Part shown: positions 17,893 through 26,418 of the stretch, piece by piece
Position numbering within the stretch: position 1 is the stretch's first letter
Layout of the letters: each line of letters opens with the position of its first letter
Source: Pimelobacter simplex
GTDB lineage: Bacteria > Actinomycetota > Actinomycetes > Propionibacteriales > Nocardioidaceae
Direction of reading: 5' to 3'
Assembly (NCBI RefSeq): GCF_900114845.1
Contig: NZ_FOUK01000001.1
Location: forward strand, 908,479 to 972,478
Length of the DNA stretch: 64,000 nt
Translations under genes and position numbers: made by a program
The notes under the pieces: generated by a model
Seen by the model: the letters and a program-made list of their open reading frames with translations, nothing else
What the model was told of the DNA's origin: nothing
Databases searched by the model: none

Positions 17893-17914
17893 GGGGGTAG
17901 GGAAAACCCCACCC
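17893..17914. promoter_or_regulatory. palindromic operator candidate between divergent operons
   Basis: GGGGTAGGG (17893-17901), AAAA, then CCCCACCCC (17906-17914): nine-base arms with one mismatch. It lies 18 bp from the start of the membrane-protein gene and 45 bp before the TAGCGT box of the ABC operon. It could bind one of the two NarL-type regulators encoded on either side; which one is a guess. Confidence 0.4.
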
Positions 17915-17958
17915 CCCACTGGCGGATCAGGCCCATCGAGAGCGGCCCCGGATCTTCC

Positions 17959-18002
17959 TAGCGTCGGAGACACCGATCCCGACCCCCCGAAGATCCCAGG
18001 AG
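17959..18002 (+). promoter_or_regulatory. promoter and ribosome site of the ABC operon
   Basis: TAGCGT (17959-17964) fits a -10 box. AGGAG (17998-18002) lies 6 nt before the ATG at 18009. Confidence 0.45.
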
Positions 18003-18008
18003 CAGCCC

Positions 18009-18755
18009 ATGTCCGCACCCGTCGCCCTCGAGGTCCAGGGCCTCACCCGCACCTATGGCGAAGGCGCCGCCGGCGTCGTCGCCCTCGCCGGCATCGACCT
18101 CGCGTTCCGCCGCGGCACCTTCACCGCCGTGATGGGGCCCTCGGGCTCCGGCAAGTCCACCTTCCTCACCTGCGCCGCCGGCCTCGACCGGCCCACGAGC
18201 GGCCGGGTCCTCATCGGCGGCGAGGACGTCACTGATTGGGACGAGGAGCGCCGGACGACGCTGCGCCGCGAGCGCATCGGCTTCGTCTTCCAGGGCTTCC
18301 ACCTGCTGCCCTACCTCTCCGCCGAGCAGAACATCGGCCTCCCGCGGCGTCTCGCCGGCAAGCGCCCCGACCGGGCGCGGGTCCGGGCGCTGCTCGAGAG
18401 GGTCGGTCTTGCCGACCGGGCGCACCACCTGCCCGGCAGCCTCTCCGGCGGCCAGCAGCAGCGGGTCGCGCTGGCCCGCGCGCTCGTCACCGACCCGGAC
18501 GTCGTCCTGGCCGACGAGCCGACCGGCGCGCTCGACTCCGCGACCGCCCGGCAGGTGCTCGGGATGCTGCGCGCCAGCGTCACCGACCTCGGCCAGACGG
18601 TGGTGATGGTGACCCACGACCCGGTCGCCGCGTCGTACGCCGACGAGGTGGTCTTCCTCGTCGACGGCCGGGTCGCGGGCCGGATGGCCGAGCCGACCGC
18701 CGACGCGGTCGCCGGTCAGATGGCGCACCTCGACGACCTGGTGGTGGCCCGATGA
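18009..18755 (+). CDS. ABC transporter ATP-binding protein, MacB/LolD type
   Basis: A 248-residue ATPase with Walker A GPSGSGKST, a Q-loop in FVFQGFHLLP, signature LSGGQQQR, Walker B VVLADEPTGALDS and the H-loop VTHDP. The ADEPTGALDS form and short length place it with the LolD/MacB/FtsE group that pairs with FtsX-type permeases, which work on lipids, peptides or the membrane rather than import small solutes. The stop overlaps the permease start (ATGA). It heads a four-gene operon with permease, kinase and regulator. Confidence 0.93.
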   Translation: MSAPVALEVQGLTRTYGEGAAGVVALAGIDLAFRRGTFTAVMGPSGSGKSTFLTCAAGLDRPTSGRVLIGGEDVTDWDEERRTTLRRERIGFVFQGFHLLPYLSAEQNIGLPRRLAGKRPDRARVRALLERVGLADRAHHLPGSLSGGQQQRVALARALVTDPDVVLADEPTGALDSATARQVLGMLRASVTDLGQTVVMVTHDPVAASYADEVVFLVDGRVAGRMAEPTADAVAGQMAHLDDLVVAR

Positions 18756-20083
18756 GCGCCGGGACCACGACCCTCGCCTGGCGCAGCCTGCGCCACCGTC
18801 CGCTCGGCGCGACGGCGACCTTCCTCGCGGTGCTGCTCGGCACCGCCCTGATCGGCTCGTTCGCGACGCTGGTCGAGACCTCGTTCACCGCGGCGGACGC
18901 CGACACCGGAAACCTCGTCGTGATGGGCGCCGTCGTCGGCGGCTGGGGAGCGCTGATCGTGCTCTTCTCGGTCGCCTCGACCGTCGGCATCACCACCACC
19001 CAGCGGGCCGCGGAGATCGGCCTGCTCCGCACCATCGGCGCCACTCCGCGGCAGGCCCGCCGGCTCATCGCCCGCGAGGCCGCGGGCGTCGCCGTGCTCG
19101 GTGCCGTGCTCGGCGCCCTCGTCGCGGCCGGCACCGGCCGGCTGCTGTTCGCGCTGCTCCAGTCCGGGGGGATGGTCTCCGACGCCACCCGGTACGACGC
19201 CGGCCGGGCCTCCGTGGGCGCCGCCGCGCTGCTCGTCCTCCTCGCCGCCGGCGTCGCCGCCGCGGTGGCCGCCCGCCGCGCGACCCGCGGGCCGGCGGGC
19301 GTCCTGGTCCGCGACAGCGTCGCCGAGCAGGGCCGGATGCGCTGGTGGCGCGTCGCCATCGCGGTGCTGCTCATCGGCTACGGCCTGGGCATGGCGGTCA
19401 TCACGATCACCGTCACCGCGCACGACAAGGACCCCTATGCCGCCATGTCGACGAGCGGGTCGAGCTCGATCCTGGTCGGGGTGGGCCTCGCGGTCCTCGC
19501 GCCGGTGCTGCTGCGCTGGTGCGCCACCCCGGTCCGGCTGCTGAGCGGGGCGTCGTCGAGCGCGAGCGCGCACCTGGCGTCGTACAACACCACGCGGCGG
19601 GCGCACCTGCTCTCGGGCGTCCTCGCACCGGTGATCGTGCTGACCGCGGCCGCCGCCGGGACCCTGCTCCTGGTGGACATCGACACCCGCAGCGTGCCCG
19701 CAGGCACCCCCGACAGCGACACCATCAACCTGCTCAACAACGTCGTCGTCGCGATGATCGCGCTGTTCGCCGCGATCATGGTGGTCAACGCGTTCGTCGC
19801 CACGGTCGCCCACCGGCGGACCGAGCTCGAGCGGCTGCGCCTGCTGGGTGCGACGCCGCGCCAGGTGCGCGGGTCCGTCGTCGCCGAGGCGGCCGTCGTC
19901 GCGCTGATCGGGGTCGGCCTGGGGCTCCTCGCCGCGCTGACCACGGTGGTCCCGTTCGCGATCGCCCGGCACGAGGGCGTCGTCCCGGACGGCGGCCTGT
20001 GGCTGGTCCCGGCGGTCGTCGCCGCGGTCGCCGCGGTCACCCTGGGGTCGGCGCGGGGCGCGGTGCGGAGCGCCGTCCGATGA
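18752..20083 (+). CDS. FtsX-like ABC transporter permease
   Basis: A 443-residue permease with two FtsX-type halves. Each half has a helix pair followed by the coupling motif (AEIGLLRTIGATPRQARR in the first, TELERLRLLGATPRQVRG in the second) and two further helices. The external loop between helices 1 and 2 of the first half is very short, so it lacks the big periplasmic domain of MacB. It works with the ATPase encoded just before it. Such modules next to a two-component system often export or sense antimicrobial peptides; that role is inferred from context. Confidence 0.9.
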   Translation: MSAGTTTLAWRSLRHRPLGATATFLAVLLGTALIGSFATLVETSFTAADADTGNLVVMGAVVGGWGALIVLFSVASTVGITTTQRAAEIGLLRTIGATPRQARRLIAREAAGVAVLGAVLGALVAAGTGRLLFALLQSGGMVSDATRYDAGRASVGAAALLVLLAAGVAAAVAARRATRGPAGVLVRDSVAEQGRMRWWRVAIAVLLIGYGLGMAVITITVTAHDKDPYAAMSTSGSSSILVGVGLAVLAPVLLRWCATPVRLLSGASSSASAHLASYNTTRRAHLLSGVLAPVIVLTAAAAGTLLLVDIDTRSVPAGTPDSDTINLLNNVVVAMIALFAAIMVVNAFVATVAHRRTELERLRLLGATPRQVRGSVVAEAAVVALIGVGLGLLAALTTVVPFAIARHEGVVPDGGLWLVPAVVAAVAAVTLGSARGAVRSAVR

Positions 20084-21291
20084 CAGACTGGCCCGCGATG
20101 GACGCCACGGTCACTGTCGACGGACTGGTGGAGCGACTGCGGCTCACGCTGCTCTCCGCCGGCTATGCCGTCTCGTTCGTCCCGTCGCTCGCGCTGGCGA
20201 TCCTCACCCTGCTCTGCATCCCGCTCGGGCTGGCCGGCGTCGGCTTCGTGCTGGCGCTGGCCGTGGTCCCGATGACGGCCGCCCTCACCGCCGCGCACCG
20301 CCAGGTCAGCGGCCGGGTGCTGGGCGAGACCATCCCCGCCCGCTACGCGCCGACCGGCAGCTTCGCGCTCGCCTGGCCGGTGCGGTGGGTGCGGGACCCG
20401 GCCCGGTGGCGCGACTTCGGCTTCCTCTGCTTCTCGGCGACCGGCGGCTTCGTGATGTCGCTGGTGCCGGTGGCGCTGCTGACCACGCCGGTCACCTGGC
20501 TCATCCTCGCGTTCAGCGCGGGGGAGTGGGTGTGGCTCCTGCTGCTCCTCCTGAGCGGCCCGATGCTGCTGGCCTGGTGGTTCGTCACCGAGCCGCTCGT
20601 CACGGCCCGGGCCCGCTCCGAGCGGGCGATCCTCGGCCACGACCGGGTGGCCGAGCTGGCGGAGCGGGTCGAGCGCGTCGAGGAGTCCCGGGCCGAGACG
20701 CTCGACCACAACGCCGCCGAGGTCCGCCGGATCGAGCGCGACCTGCACGACGGCGCCCAGGCCAGGATCGCGTCGGTCGGCATGAGCGTCGGCCTCGCCG
20801 AGAAGCTCCTGCACAGCGACCCGGAGGCCGCCGCCGCGCTGCTGCGCGAGGCCCGCGAGACCACCATCGACGCGCTCGACGACCTCCGCTCGGTCGTGCG
20901 CGGCATCCACCCGCCGGTGCTCGCCGACCGCGGCCTGGCCGGCGCGATCGAGGCGCTCGCCGTGGCGCTGCCGCTGCCCGTGGCGGTCGCGGTCGACGTC
21001 CCGCGGCTGCCGGCGCCGGTCGAGTCCGCCGCCTACTTCGCTGTCGCCGAGTGCCTGGCCAACACGGTCAAGCACGCCGCGGCCGGGCGGTCGTGGGTGA
21101 GCGGCTCCTACGACGGCGACACCCTCCGGCTCCTGGTCGGGGACGACGGCCGCGGCGGCGCCGACCCCGCCGGCTCCGGGCTGAGCGGGGTGGCCCGGCG
21201 GCTCGACGCCTTCGACGGCACACTCAGCGTCGACAGTCCCGAGGGCGGACCGACCACGGTCCGGATGGAGGTGCCGTGCCGGACTCCCTAG
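20080..21291 (+). CDS. sensor histidine kinase of the ABC operon
   Basis: A 403-residue kinase with an N-terminal four-helix 'putative sensor' region (about 25-185) typical of actinobacterial kinases beside ABC transporters. The H-box is RIERDLHDGAQARIASVGM with the histidine at about 223. An ATPase domain follows with an N-box (ECLANTVKHAAA) and G-boxes GDDGRGGAD and GSGLSGVARR. It starts with an ATGA overlap to the permease stop; ATG 20098 is an alternative. The regulator gene overlaps its end by 16 nt. Confidence 0.92.
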   Translation: MTDWPAMDATVTVDGLVERLRLTLLSAGYAVSFVPSLALAILTLLCIPLGLAGVGFVLALAVVPMTAALTAAHRQVSGRVLGETIPARYAPTGSFALAWPVRWVRDPARWRDFGFLCFSATGGFVMSLVPVALLTTPVTWLILAFSAGEWVWLLLLLLSGPMLLAWWFVTEPLVTARARSERAILGHDRVAELAERVERVEESRAETLDHNAAEVRRIERDLHDGAQARIASVGMSVGLAEKLLHSDPEAAAALLREARETTIDALDDLRSVVRGIHPPVLADRGLAGAIEALAVALPLPVAVAVDVPRLPAPVESAAYFAVAECLANTVKHAAAGRSWVSGSYDGDTLRLLVGDDGRGGADPAGSGLSGVARRLDAFDGTLSVDSPEGGPTTVRMEVPCRTP

Positions 21292-21938
21292 TCCCCCTGC
21301 GGGCCGTGCTCGCCGAGGACCAGGCACTGCTCCGCGTGGGCCTGACCCGGATCCTCGAGTCCGGCGGCATCCAGGTCGTCGAGGCGGTCGACAACGCGCC
21401 GTCGCTGGCCCGGGCGCTCGACCGCGACGACATCGACATCGCCGTGCTCGACGTCCGGCTCCCGCCGACCAACACCACCGAGGGGCTGCTCGCCGCGACC
21501 ACGCTGCGGGCGGCCCGCCCGGCGTTCCCGGTGCTCGTGCTCAGCCAGTGGGTCGAGCCTCTCTACGCCCGCGACCTGCTCGCCGGCGGCGAGGGCGCCG
21601 TCGGCTACCTGCTCAAGGACCGGGTCGCCGACGTCGACGCCTTCCTGGCCGCCGTCCGCCAGGTCGCCGGCGGGGGCACGGTGCTCGACCCGGAGGTCGT
21701 CGCCACCCTCGTCTCGGCCCGCTCCCGGCCCCTCGACCGGCTCACCGACCGCGAGCGCGAGGTGCTCACCCTGATGGCCGAGGGGCGCTCCAACGCCGCC
21801 ATCGCGGCCCGGCTCGTGGTCACCGAGAAGGCCGTCGGGAAGCACATCAACAACATCTTCACCAAGCTCGACCTGCCGCAGGCGGGGGACGACAACCGGC
21901 GGGTGCTCGCGGTGCTCGCCTGGCTCGACGGACGCTGA
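21276..21938 (+). CDS. NarL/LuxR-type response regulator of the ABC operon
   Basis: A 220-residue regulator: acidic pair in LAEDQ (14-15), phosphoacceptor aspartate at about 59 in AVLDVRLPP, and lysine in LLKDRV. The C-terminal LuxR helix-turn-helix has LTDREREVLTLMAEGRSNAAIAARL and VGKHINNIFTKL. It completes the ATPase-permease-kinase-regulator operon and probably controls it, perhaps at the palindrome 17893-17914. GTG 21276 lies inside the end of the kinase gene, which implies coupled translation. Confidence 0.92.
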   Translation: MPDSLVPLRAVLAEDQALLRVGLTRILESGGIQVVEAVDNAPSLARALDRDDIDIAVLDVRLPPTNTTEGLLAATTLRAARPAFPVLVLSQWVEPLYARDLLAGGEGAVGYLLKDRVADVDAFLAAVRQVAGGGTVLDPEVVATLVSARSRPLDRLTDREREVLTLMAEGRSNAAIAARLVVTEKAVGKHINNIFTKLDLPQAGDDNRRVLAVLAWLDGR

Positions 21939-21949
21939 GCGGCCCGCAC

Positions 21950-21961
21950 TAAGGTGGCCGG
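21950..21961 (+). promoter_or_regulatory. glmU promoter -10 box
   Basis: TAAGGT at 21950-21955 ends 6 nt before the glmU GTG, another leaderless-type layout. It sits only 12 nt after the preceding regulator gene. Confidence 0.45.
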
Positions 21962-23467
21962 GTGACCGACCAGCTGACCGTCATCGTCCTCGCCGCCGGC
22001 GGGGGCACCCGGATGAAGTCCAAGACGCCCAAGGTGCTCCACCGGATCGCCGGGCGCAGCATGATCGAGCACGTGCTCGTCGCCGTCGGGGCGCTCGAGC
22101 CGGCTCGCGTCGTCACCGTCGTCGGTCACCAGCGCGAGCTGGTCGCGCCCCACGTCAGCGAGGCGCGACCCGAGGCGGTGCTCGCCGTCCAGGACGAGCA
22201 GCTCGGCACCGGGCACGCCGTCCGGATGGCTCTCGAGGCGCTCCCCGACGCGCCGCGCGAGGGCACCGTGCTCGTCGCCTACGGCGACACCCCCCTCCTC
22301 GAGGGCACCACCCTGGTCGAGTTCACCGCGTCCCACCGGGCCGCGGGCGCGGCGGTGAGCATCCTCAGCGGCATCGTCGACGACCCGTTCGGCTACGGCC
22401 GGATCGTGCGCGACGAGGCCGGCGTCGTGCAGGCGATCGTCGAGGAGAAGGACGCCTCCGACGCCGAGCGCGCCATCACCGAGATCAACTCCGGCATCCT
22501 CGCCTTCGACGCCGCCTTCCTGCTCGACGCGATCGGCCGGATCGGCAACGCCAACGCCAAGGGCGAGTACTACCTCACCGACGCCATCGGGCTCGCCCGC
22601 GAGGCCGGGCTCACCGTCGCCGCGCACGCCGTCGACGACGCGCTCCAGACCGAGGGTGCCAACGACCGCGCCCAGCTCGCCGACCTCGGCCGCGAGCTCA
22701 ACCGGCGCATCGTCACCCGCTGGATGCGCGAGGGGGTCACCGTGATGGACCCGGCGACGACCTGGATCGACGCCGACGTCGTCCTGGCGCCGGACGTGAC
22801 GATCCTGCCCGGCGTGCAGCTGCTCGGTGCGACCGTCGTCGCCGAGGACGCCGTGGTCGGGCCCGACACCACGCTCGAGGACTGCGAGATCGGCGCCGGC
22901 GCGCGCGTCGTACGCACGCACGGGCAGCTGGCCGTGATCGGCGCCGGCGCGACCGTCGGTCCGTTCGCCTACCTGCGGCCCGGGACGCTGCTCGGCGCGA
23001 AGGGCAAGATCGGCACCTTCGTCGAGACCAAGAACGCGTCCATCGGCGACGGGGCGAAGGTCCCGCACCTCTCCTACGTCGGCGACGCCGAGATCGGGGC
23101 CGGGTCCAACATCGGCGCCGGCACGATCTTCGCCAACTACGACGGCGTCAACAAGCACCGCACCGTCGTCGGGCGGCAGGCCAAGACCGGCTCCAACAAC
23201 ACCTTCGTGGCGCCCGTGGTGATCGGCGACGGGGCGTCGACCGGCGGCGGGACCGTCGTACGGCGCGACGTGCCGGCGGGTGCCCTCGCGGTCAGCACCT
23301 CGCCCCAGCGGAACCTCGAGGGCTGGGTGCTCTCGCGGCGCGCGGGCACCGCCCAGGCGGAGGCCGCGGCGGCCGCTGCCGGGCCGGCTGTGGCGGACGC
23401 CACGGGTGAACAGTCCGAAAACGGACCCGGACTTGGGGACGACCGGGCCGAGCGGGCAGAATCGTAG
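21962..23467 (+). CDS. glmU: bifunctional GlcNAc-1-P uridyltransferase / GlcN-1-P acetyltransferase
   Basis: GlmU makes UDP-GlcNAc for peptidoglycan and mycothiol. The N-terminal uridyltransferase has LAAGGGTRMKSKTPKVLH (UTP loop), YGDTPLLEG and a NSGILAFD strand. The C-terminal acetyltransferase is a left-handed beta-helix with hexapeptide repeats and contains GTFVETKNA, the catalytic histidine in VPHLSYVGDAEIG, and NIGAGTIFANYDG. Length is 501 residues with a short alanine-rich tail of the actinobacterial type. prs follows after 34 nt, the usual neighbour. Confidence 0.97.
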   Translation: MTDQLTVIVLAAGGGTRMKSKTPKVLHRIAGRSMIEHVLVAVGALEPARVVTVVGHQRELVAPHVSEARPEAVLAVQDEQLGTGHAVRMALEALPDAPREGTVLVAYGDTPLLEGTTLVEFTASHRAAGAAVSILSGIVDDPFGYGRIVRDEAGVVQAIVEEKDASDAERAITEINSGILAFDAAFLLDAIGRIGNANAKGEYYLTDAIGLAREAGLTVAAHAVDDALQTEGANDRAQLADLGRELNRRIVTRWMREGVTVMDPATTWIDADVVLAPDVTILPGVQLLGATVVAEDAVVGPDTTLEDCEIGAGARVVRTHGQLAVIGAGATVGPFAYLRPGTLLGAKGKIGTFVETKNASIGDGAKVPHLSYVGDAEIGAGSNIGAGTIFANYDGVNKHRTVVGRQAKTGSNNTFVAPVVIGDGASTGGGTVVRRDVPAGALAVSTSPQRNLEGWVLSRRAGTAQAEAAAAAAGPAVADATGEQSENGPGLGDDRAERAES

Positions 23468-23501
23468 CCATCAGCTCCGGCGATCCAGGGGAGTCACAGA
23501 C

Positions 23502-24482
23502 GTGAGCGGTCTGAAGCGGACGACCGAGAAGAACATGATGATCTTCTCGGGTCGAGCACACCCGGAGCTGGCCGACGAGGTCGCCCAGATCCTCGACCAG
23601 CAGCTGGTCCCGACCGAGGCGCGCGAGTTCGCGAACGGCGAGATCTACATCCGCTACGAGGAGTCGGTGCGCGGCTGCGACGCCTTCGTCCTGCAGAGCC
23701 ACACCACTCCGATCAACGAGTGGATCATGGAGCACCTGATCATGGTCGACGCGCTCAAGCGCGCCTCGGCCAAGCGGATCACTGTGGTCATGCCGTTCTG
23801 GGGCTACTCGCGCCAGGACAAGAAGCACCGCGGCCGCGAGCCCATCTCCGCGCGCCTCATGGCCGACCTGTTCAAGTCCGCGGGCGCCGACCGGATCATC
23901 ACCGTCGACCTCCACGCCGACCAGCTCCAGGGCTTCTTCAACGGCCCGGTCGACCACCTGATGGCGCTGCCGATCCTCACCGACTACATCAAGAACAAGT
24001 ACGGCGACCAGGAGCTCGCCGTCGTCTCCCCGGACGCCGGCCGGATCAAGGTGGCCGAGCGCTGGGCGGCCCGCCTCGGCGGCGCCCCCCTCGCGTTCAT
24101 CCACAAGACCCGCCGCACCGACGTCGCCAACGAGGTCGTCGCCAACCGCGTCGTCGGCGACGTCAAGGGCCGCATGTGCGTCCTGACCGACGACATGATC
24201 GACACCGGCGGCACCATCGTGAAGGCCGCCGAGGCCCTGATGGCCGAGGGCGCGGCCGGCGTCATCATCGCCGCCACCCACGCGATCCTCTCCGACCCCG
24301 CCGTCGACCGCCTCAAGAACAGCAAGGCCACCGAGGTCGTCATCACCAACACCCTCCCGGTGCCCCCCGAGAAGCAGTTCGACAAGCTCACCACCCTGTC
24401 GATCGCGCCGCTCGTCGCCCGGGCCATCCGCGAGGTGTTCGAGGACGGCTCGGTCACGTCGATGTTCGACGGCCACGCCTGA
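23502..24482 (+). CDS. prs: ribose-phosphate pyrophosphokinase
   Basis: Prs makes PRPP from ribose 5-phosphate and ATP for nucleotide, histidine and tryptophan synthesis. The 326-residue protein shows FSGRAHPELADEV at the start, the flexible-loop residues in RQDKKHRGREPISA, the DLHADQLQGFF metal/ATP segment, and the PRPP-binding loop VLTDDMIDTGGTI. GTG 23502 is chosen because GGGGAG lies 9 nt upstream and the longer frame would run into the glmU tail. It probably shares the glmU transcript. Confidence 0.96.
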   Translation: MSGLKRTTEKNMMIFSGRAHPELADEVAQILDQQLVPTEAREFANGEIYIRYEESVRGCDAFVLQSHTTPINEWIMEHLIMVDALKRASAKRITVVMPFWGYSRQDKKHRGREPISARLMADLFKSAGADRIITVDLHADQLQGFFNGPVDHLMALPILTDYIKNKYGDQELAVVSPDAGRIKVAERWAARLGGAPLAFIHKTRRTDVANEVVANRVVGDVKGRMCVLTDDMIDTGGTIVKAAEALMAEGAAGVIIAATHAILSDPAVDRLKNSKATEVVITNTLPVPPEKQFDKLTTLSIAPLVARAIREVFEDGSVTSMFDGHA

Positions 24483-24496
24483 CCCTCCCCCTCCCG

Positions 24497-24547
24497 CCTA
24501 CCCCGCGAAGGGGCGCGTTCCGGCGGGCGAAGGAGCAAGTTCCGGCG
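24497..24547. repeat. 22-bp repeat array, copy cluster left of the DUF559 gene
   Basis: One good 22-bp unit (24519-24540) containing CCGGCGGGCGAAGGAGCA is flanked by a decayed unit (about 24497-24518) and the start of another (24541-24547). The same unit occurs in inverted orientation at 25702-25761, so the two arrays bracket the DUF559 gene. There are no unique spacers, so this is not CRISPR. Confidence 0.7.
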
Positions 24548-24563
24548 CCTGAGGGTGCACGAT

Positions 24564-25535
24564 TCAGCGTCGCCGGTGGCGGTTCGGCTCGTCCGGACCG
24601 CGTGAGTACATCCGCTTGCCGGACTGAGCGGGTTCGCGGTCGCTGATCGCGGACGCCAGGCGCCGCAACCAGACCATGCGCTCGCGGACCCCCAACCCGT
24701 CCTTCCGTACGACGATCACCAGCCACCCCGCGCGGCGCAGCTCCTCGCGGCGCTCCTCGTCGTGCTCCCGGTCGTCGGGCGCGGTGTGGAACTCCTCGCC
24801 GTCGTACTCCACGGCGATGCGGAGGTGCGCGTAGGCGTTCTCCATGCGCACCCGCCGCCCGTCGGGCAGCATCGTCCAGACCTGTGGCTGCGGCATCGGC
24901 AGGCCCTCGTCGTGGATCATCAGCCGGACCCACGACTCCGGCTGCGAATCGGCCCGGGCGGTCGAGAGCGGGACGAGCTCGCGCAGCTGGATGACCCCTC
25001 GATGGCCCGCCAGACGCGGTACGACGTGCCACAGCTCCGCCTCGGTGATCGCGAAGCTGCGCCGGAAGGCATCGAGCGCCGCGATCGCGCGCAGTCGACC
25101 GCGGAGCCGGGCCACGTCGCACGCCGTACGGACCGGGGTGGTGACGCGGATGCCCTCGACCGAGGTGATCTCGTCACGGCGCAGCACCCGCTTGCCGCCC
25201 CGGATGCCCGGCCGTCGTACGACGGCGCTGCCGTCGATCGACACGGCATCGAGTCGCGGGGAGACGTCGAGCGCCGCCAGCGGGACGAGATTGATCCCGT
25301 GGAGCCAGGCCGCGCTGGTGTCGCAGACGACGGCGTGCTCGGGGAGCACCAAGGCCGCAGCGCGGGCGCGGAGGTCGAGCGAGTCGGGGGTCGGTGCGCC
25401 GACGTACACGTCGTGGAGAAGGTGGCGGACCTGGCCGCTGGCGAGGAGGCGCCGGAGGCCGCGCGGGGACAGGCCGCCGGCTGCGGCCATCGCGGAGGTG
25501 AACGGCGTACCGCTGGGGACGGGGAGGGAGGACAC
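24564..25535 (-). CDS. DUF559 / AbiEi-antitoxin-like protein
   Basis: A 323-residue protein of a type common in actinobacteria. The N-terminal third (SPRGLRRLLASGQVRHLLHDVY) resembles the AbiEi antitoxin winged helix. The C-terminal part is a Vsr/DUF559 endonuclease-like fold with AVEYDGEEFH and a following acidic helix ending in a WLVIVVRKD strand. Whether it cuts DNA is unknown. The GTG at 25535 is the longest sensible start; an ATG at 25490 is possible. It stands alone, flanked by inverted repeat arrays, which suggests it moves or is exchanged as a unit. No AbiEii toxin gene is adjacent. Confidence 0.7.
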   Translation of the reverse strand: MSSLPVPSGTPFTSAMAAAGGLSPRGLRRLLASGQVRHLLHDVYVGAPTPDSLDLRARAAALVLPEHAVVCDTSAAWLHGINLVPLAALDVSPRLDAVSIDGSAVVRRPGIRGGKRVLRRDEITSVEGIRVTTPVRTACDVARLRGRLRAIAALDAFRRSFAITEAELWHVVPRLAGHRGVIQLRELVPLSTARADSQPESWVRLMIHDEGLPMPQPQVWTMLPDGRRVRMENAYAHLRIAVEYDGEEFHTAPDDREHDEERREELRRAGWLVIVVRKDGLGVRERMVWLRRLASAISDREPAQSGKRMYSRGPDEPNRHRRR

Positions 25536-25701
25536 GGGGTCGAGCGTCCGGCTTGAGCCGGTACGACGACGAGGCGCTCGCGTCGGGCTGGGGATCGAGG
25601 GCGTCGTCCACAGCCTCGTCGCCGGGAACGGGATGGTTCTGGTGCTGGTGGGACGGCGGGCTCGGCCGCCCTTGCCGCCGATCGCTCCCTGGCGCGCCGG
25701 A

Positions 25702-25761
25702 TCGTCCTCCTTCGCCCGCCGGACCGTGCTCCTTCGCCCGCCGGACCGTGCTACTTCGGCG
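25702..25761. repeat. 22-bp repeat array, copy cluster right of the DUF559 gene
   Basis: Two full 22-bp units (25702-25723, 25724-25745) and a partial third (25746-25761) share CTCCTTCGCCCGCCGGA, the reverse complement of the left array. The last unit runs into the stop region of the TetR gene at 25751. The 215 bp between the DUF559 start and the TetR gene hold nothing else I can name. Confidence 0.75.
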
Positions 25762-26377
25762 GGGGGAGAGTGTCGATCAGGGCGGGGAGGGAGCCGGTGA
25801 TGACCTGGAGGAGGTCGTCGCGGGTGAGGTCGGCGGGGGTGTCGCACCAGGTGAGGACGAGGTCCTCGACCATGGCCTGCCAGGCGTGCAGGACCAGGCG
25901 CACGGCCGGGGTGTCCGGGATGACGAGGCCGCCGGGGTCGGCGGTGAAGAAGCGCTCGGCGAGGGCGGTGAAGGTGGTCTCGTAGATGGCCCGCAGGGCG
26001 TCGTTGCTGCCGGAGGCGGCCTTGACCAGGGAGCGGTAGCCGGTGTGGTTGGCGACGACGTAGTCGACGTAGCCGGTCAGCGAGGCCATCAGGCGCTCGA
26101 GCGGCTCGCCCTCGGACGGGGGCGCGGTCTGGGCGTAGAGGTCGTCGGCCGCGTGCTGGACGACGGCCTCGTAGAAGCCCTGCTTGCCGCCGAAGTAGTG
26201 GTAGAGCAGGCCGCGCGAGATGCCCGCCTCCTCGGCGAGGAGGTCGATCGAGAGCTCGTCGAGCGAGCGCGTCGCGAGCAGCCGGACCCCCAGGTCGAGC
26301 AGCTGGGTACGGCGCTCGCCCGGCGCAAGCCGGGTGCGCGCGGAGGAGGAGGGGGTGGTCGCGGTCACGTCGTCCAT
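25751..26377 (-). CDS. TetR-family regulator of the monooxygenase operon
   Basis: A 208-residue TetR protein: RRTQLLDLGVRLLATRSLDELSIDLLAEEAGISRGLLYHYFGGKQGFYEAV is the DNA-binding domain (residues about 22-70), and the C-terminal ligand domain is unassigned. It is divergent from the monooxygenase-SDR pair. Its ATG lies 2 bp from a perfect 7-7-7 palindrome that overlaps the -35 of that operon, so it almost certainly represses both. The inducer is probably a substrate or product of the oxygenase. The 3' end is encoded by the last repeat unit of the right array. Confidence 0.9.
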   Translation of the reverse strand: MDDVTATTPSSSARTRLAPGERRTQLLDLGVRLLATRSLDELSIDLLAEEAGISRGLLYHYFGGKQGFYEAVVQHAADDLYAQTAPPSEGEPLERLMASLTGYVDYVVANHTGYRSLVKAASGSNDALRAIYETTFTALAERFFTADPGGLVIPDTPAVRLVLHAWQAMVEDLVLTWCDTPADLTRDDLLQVITGSLPALIDTLPPPK

Positions 26378-26378
26378 C

Positions 26379-26411
26379 CTATTGACAGATGTTCAATAGC
26401 GCCAATAGCGT
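26379..26411 (+). promoter_or_regulatory. promoter and TetR operator of the monooxygenase operon
   Basis: The operator is CTATTGA (26379-26385), a 7-nt spacer, then TCAATAG (26393-26399). A consensus -35 TTGACA (26382-26387) lies inside it, 18 nt before the -10 TAGCGT (26406-26411), which is 7 nt before the ATG at 26419. Repressor bound here would block the -35 directly. The layout is leaderless. Confidence 0.8.
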
Positions 26412-26418
26412 CCTGCCC

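Noticed and set aside
24497..25761. CRISPR array
   Set aside because: The 22-bp units are directly adjacent with no unique spacers, and no cas genes are present.
26389..26418. Monooxygenase start at ATG 26389
   Set aside because: It lies inside the TetR operator and upstream of the -10 box, so it would not be transcribed from the predicted promoter.
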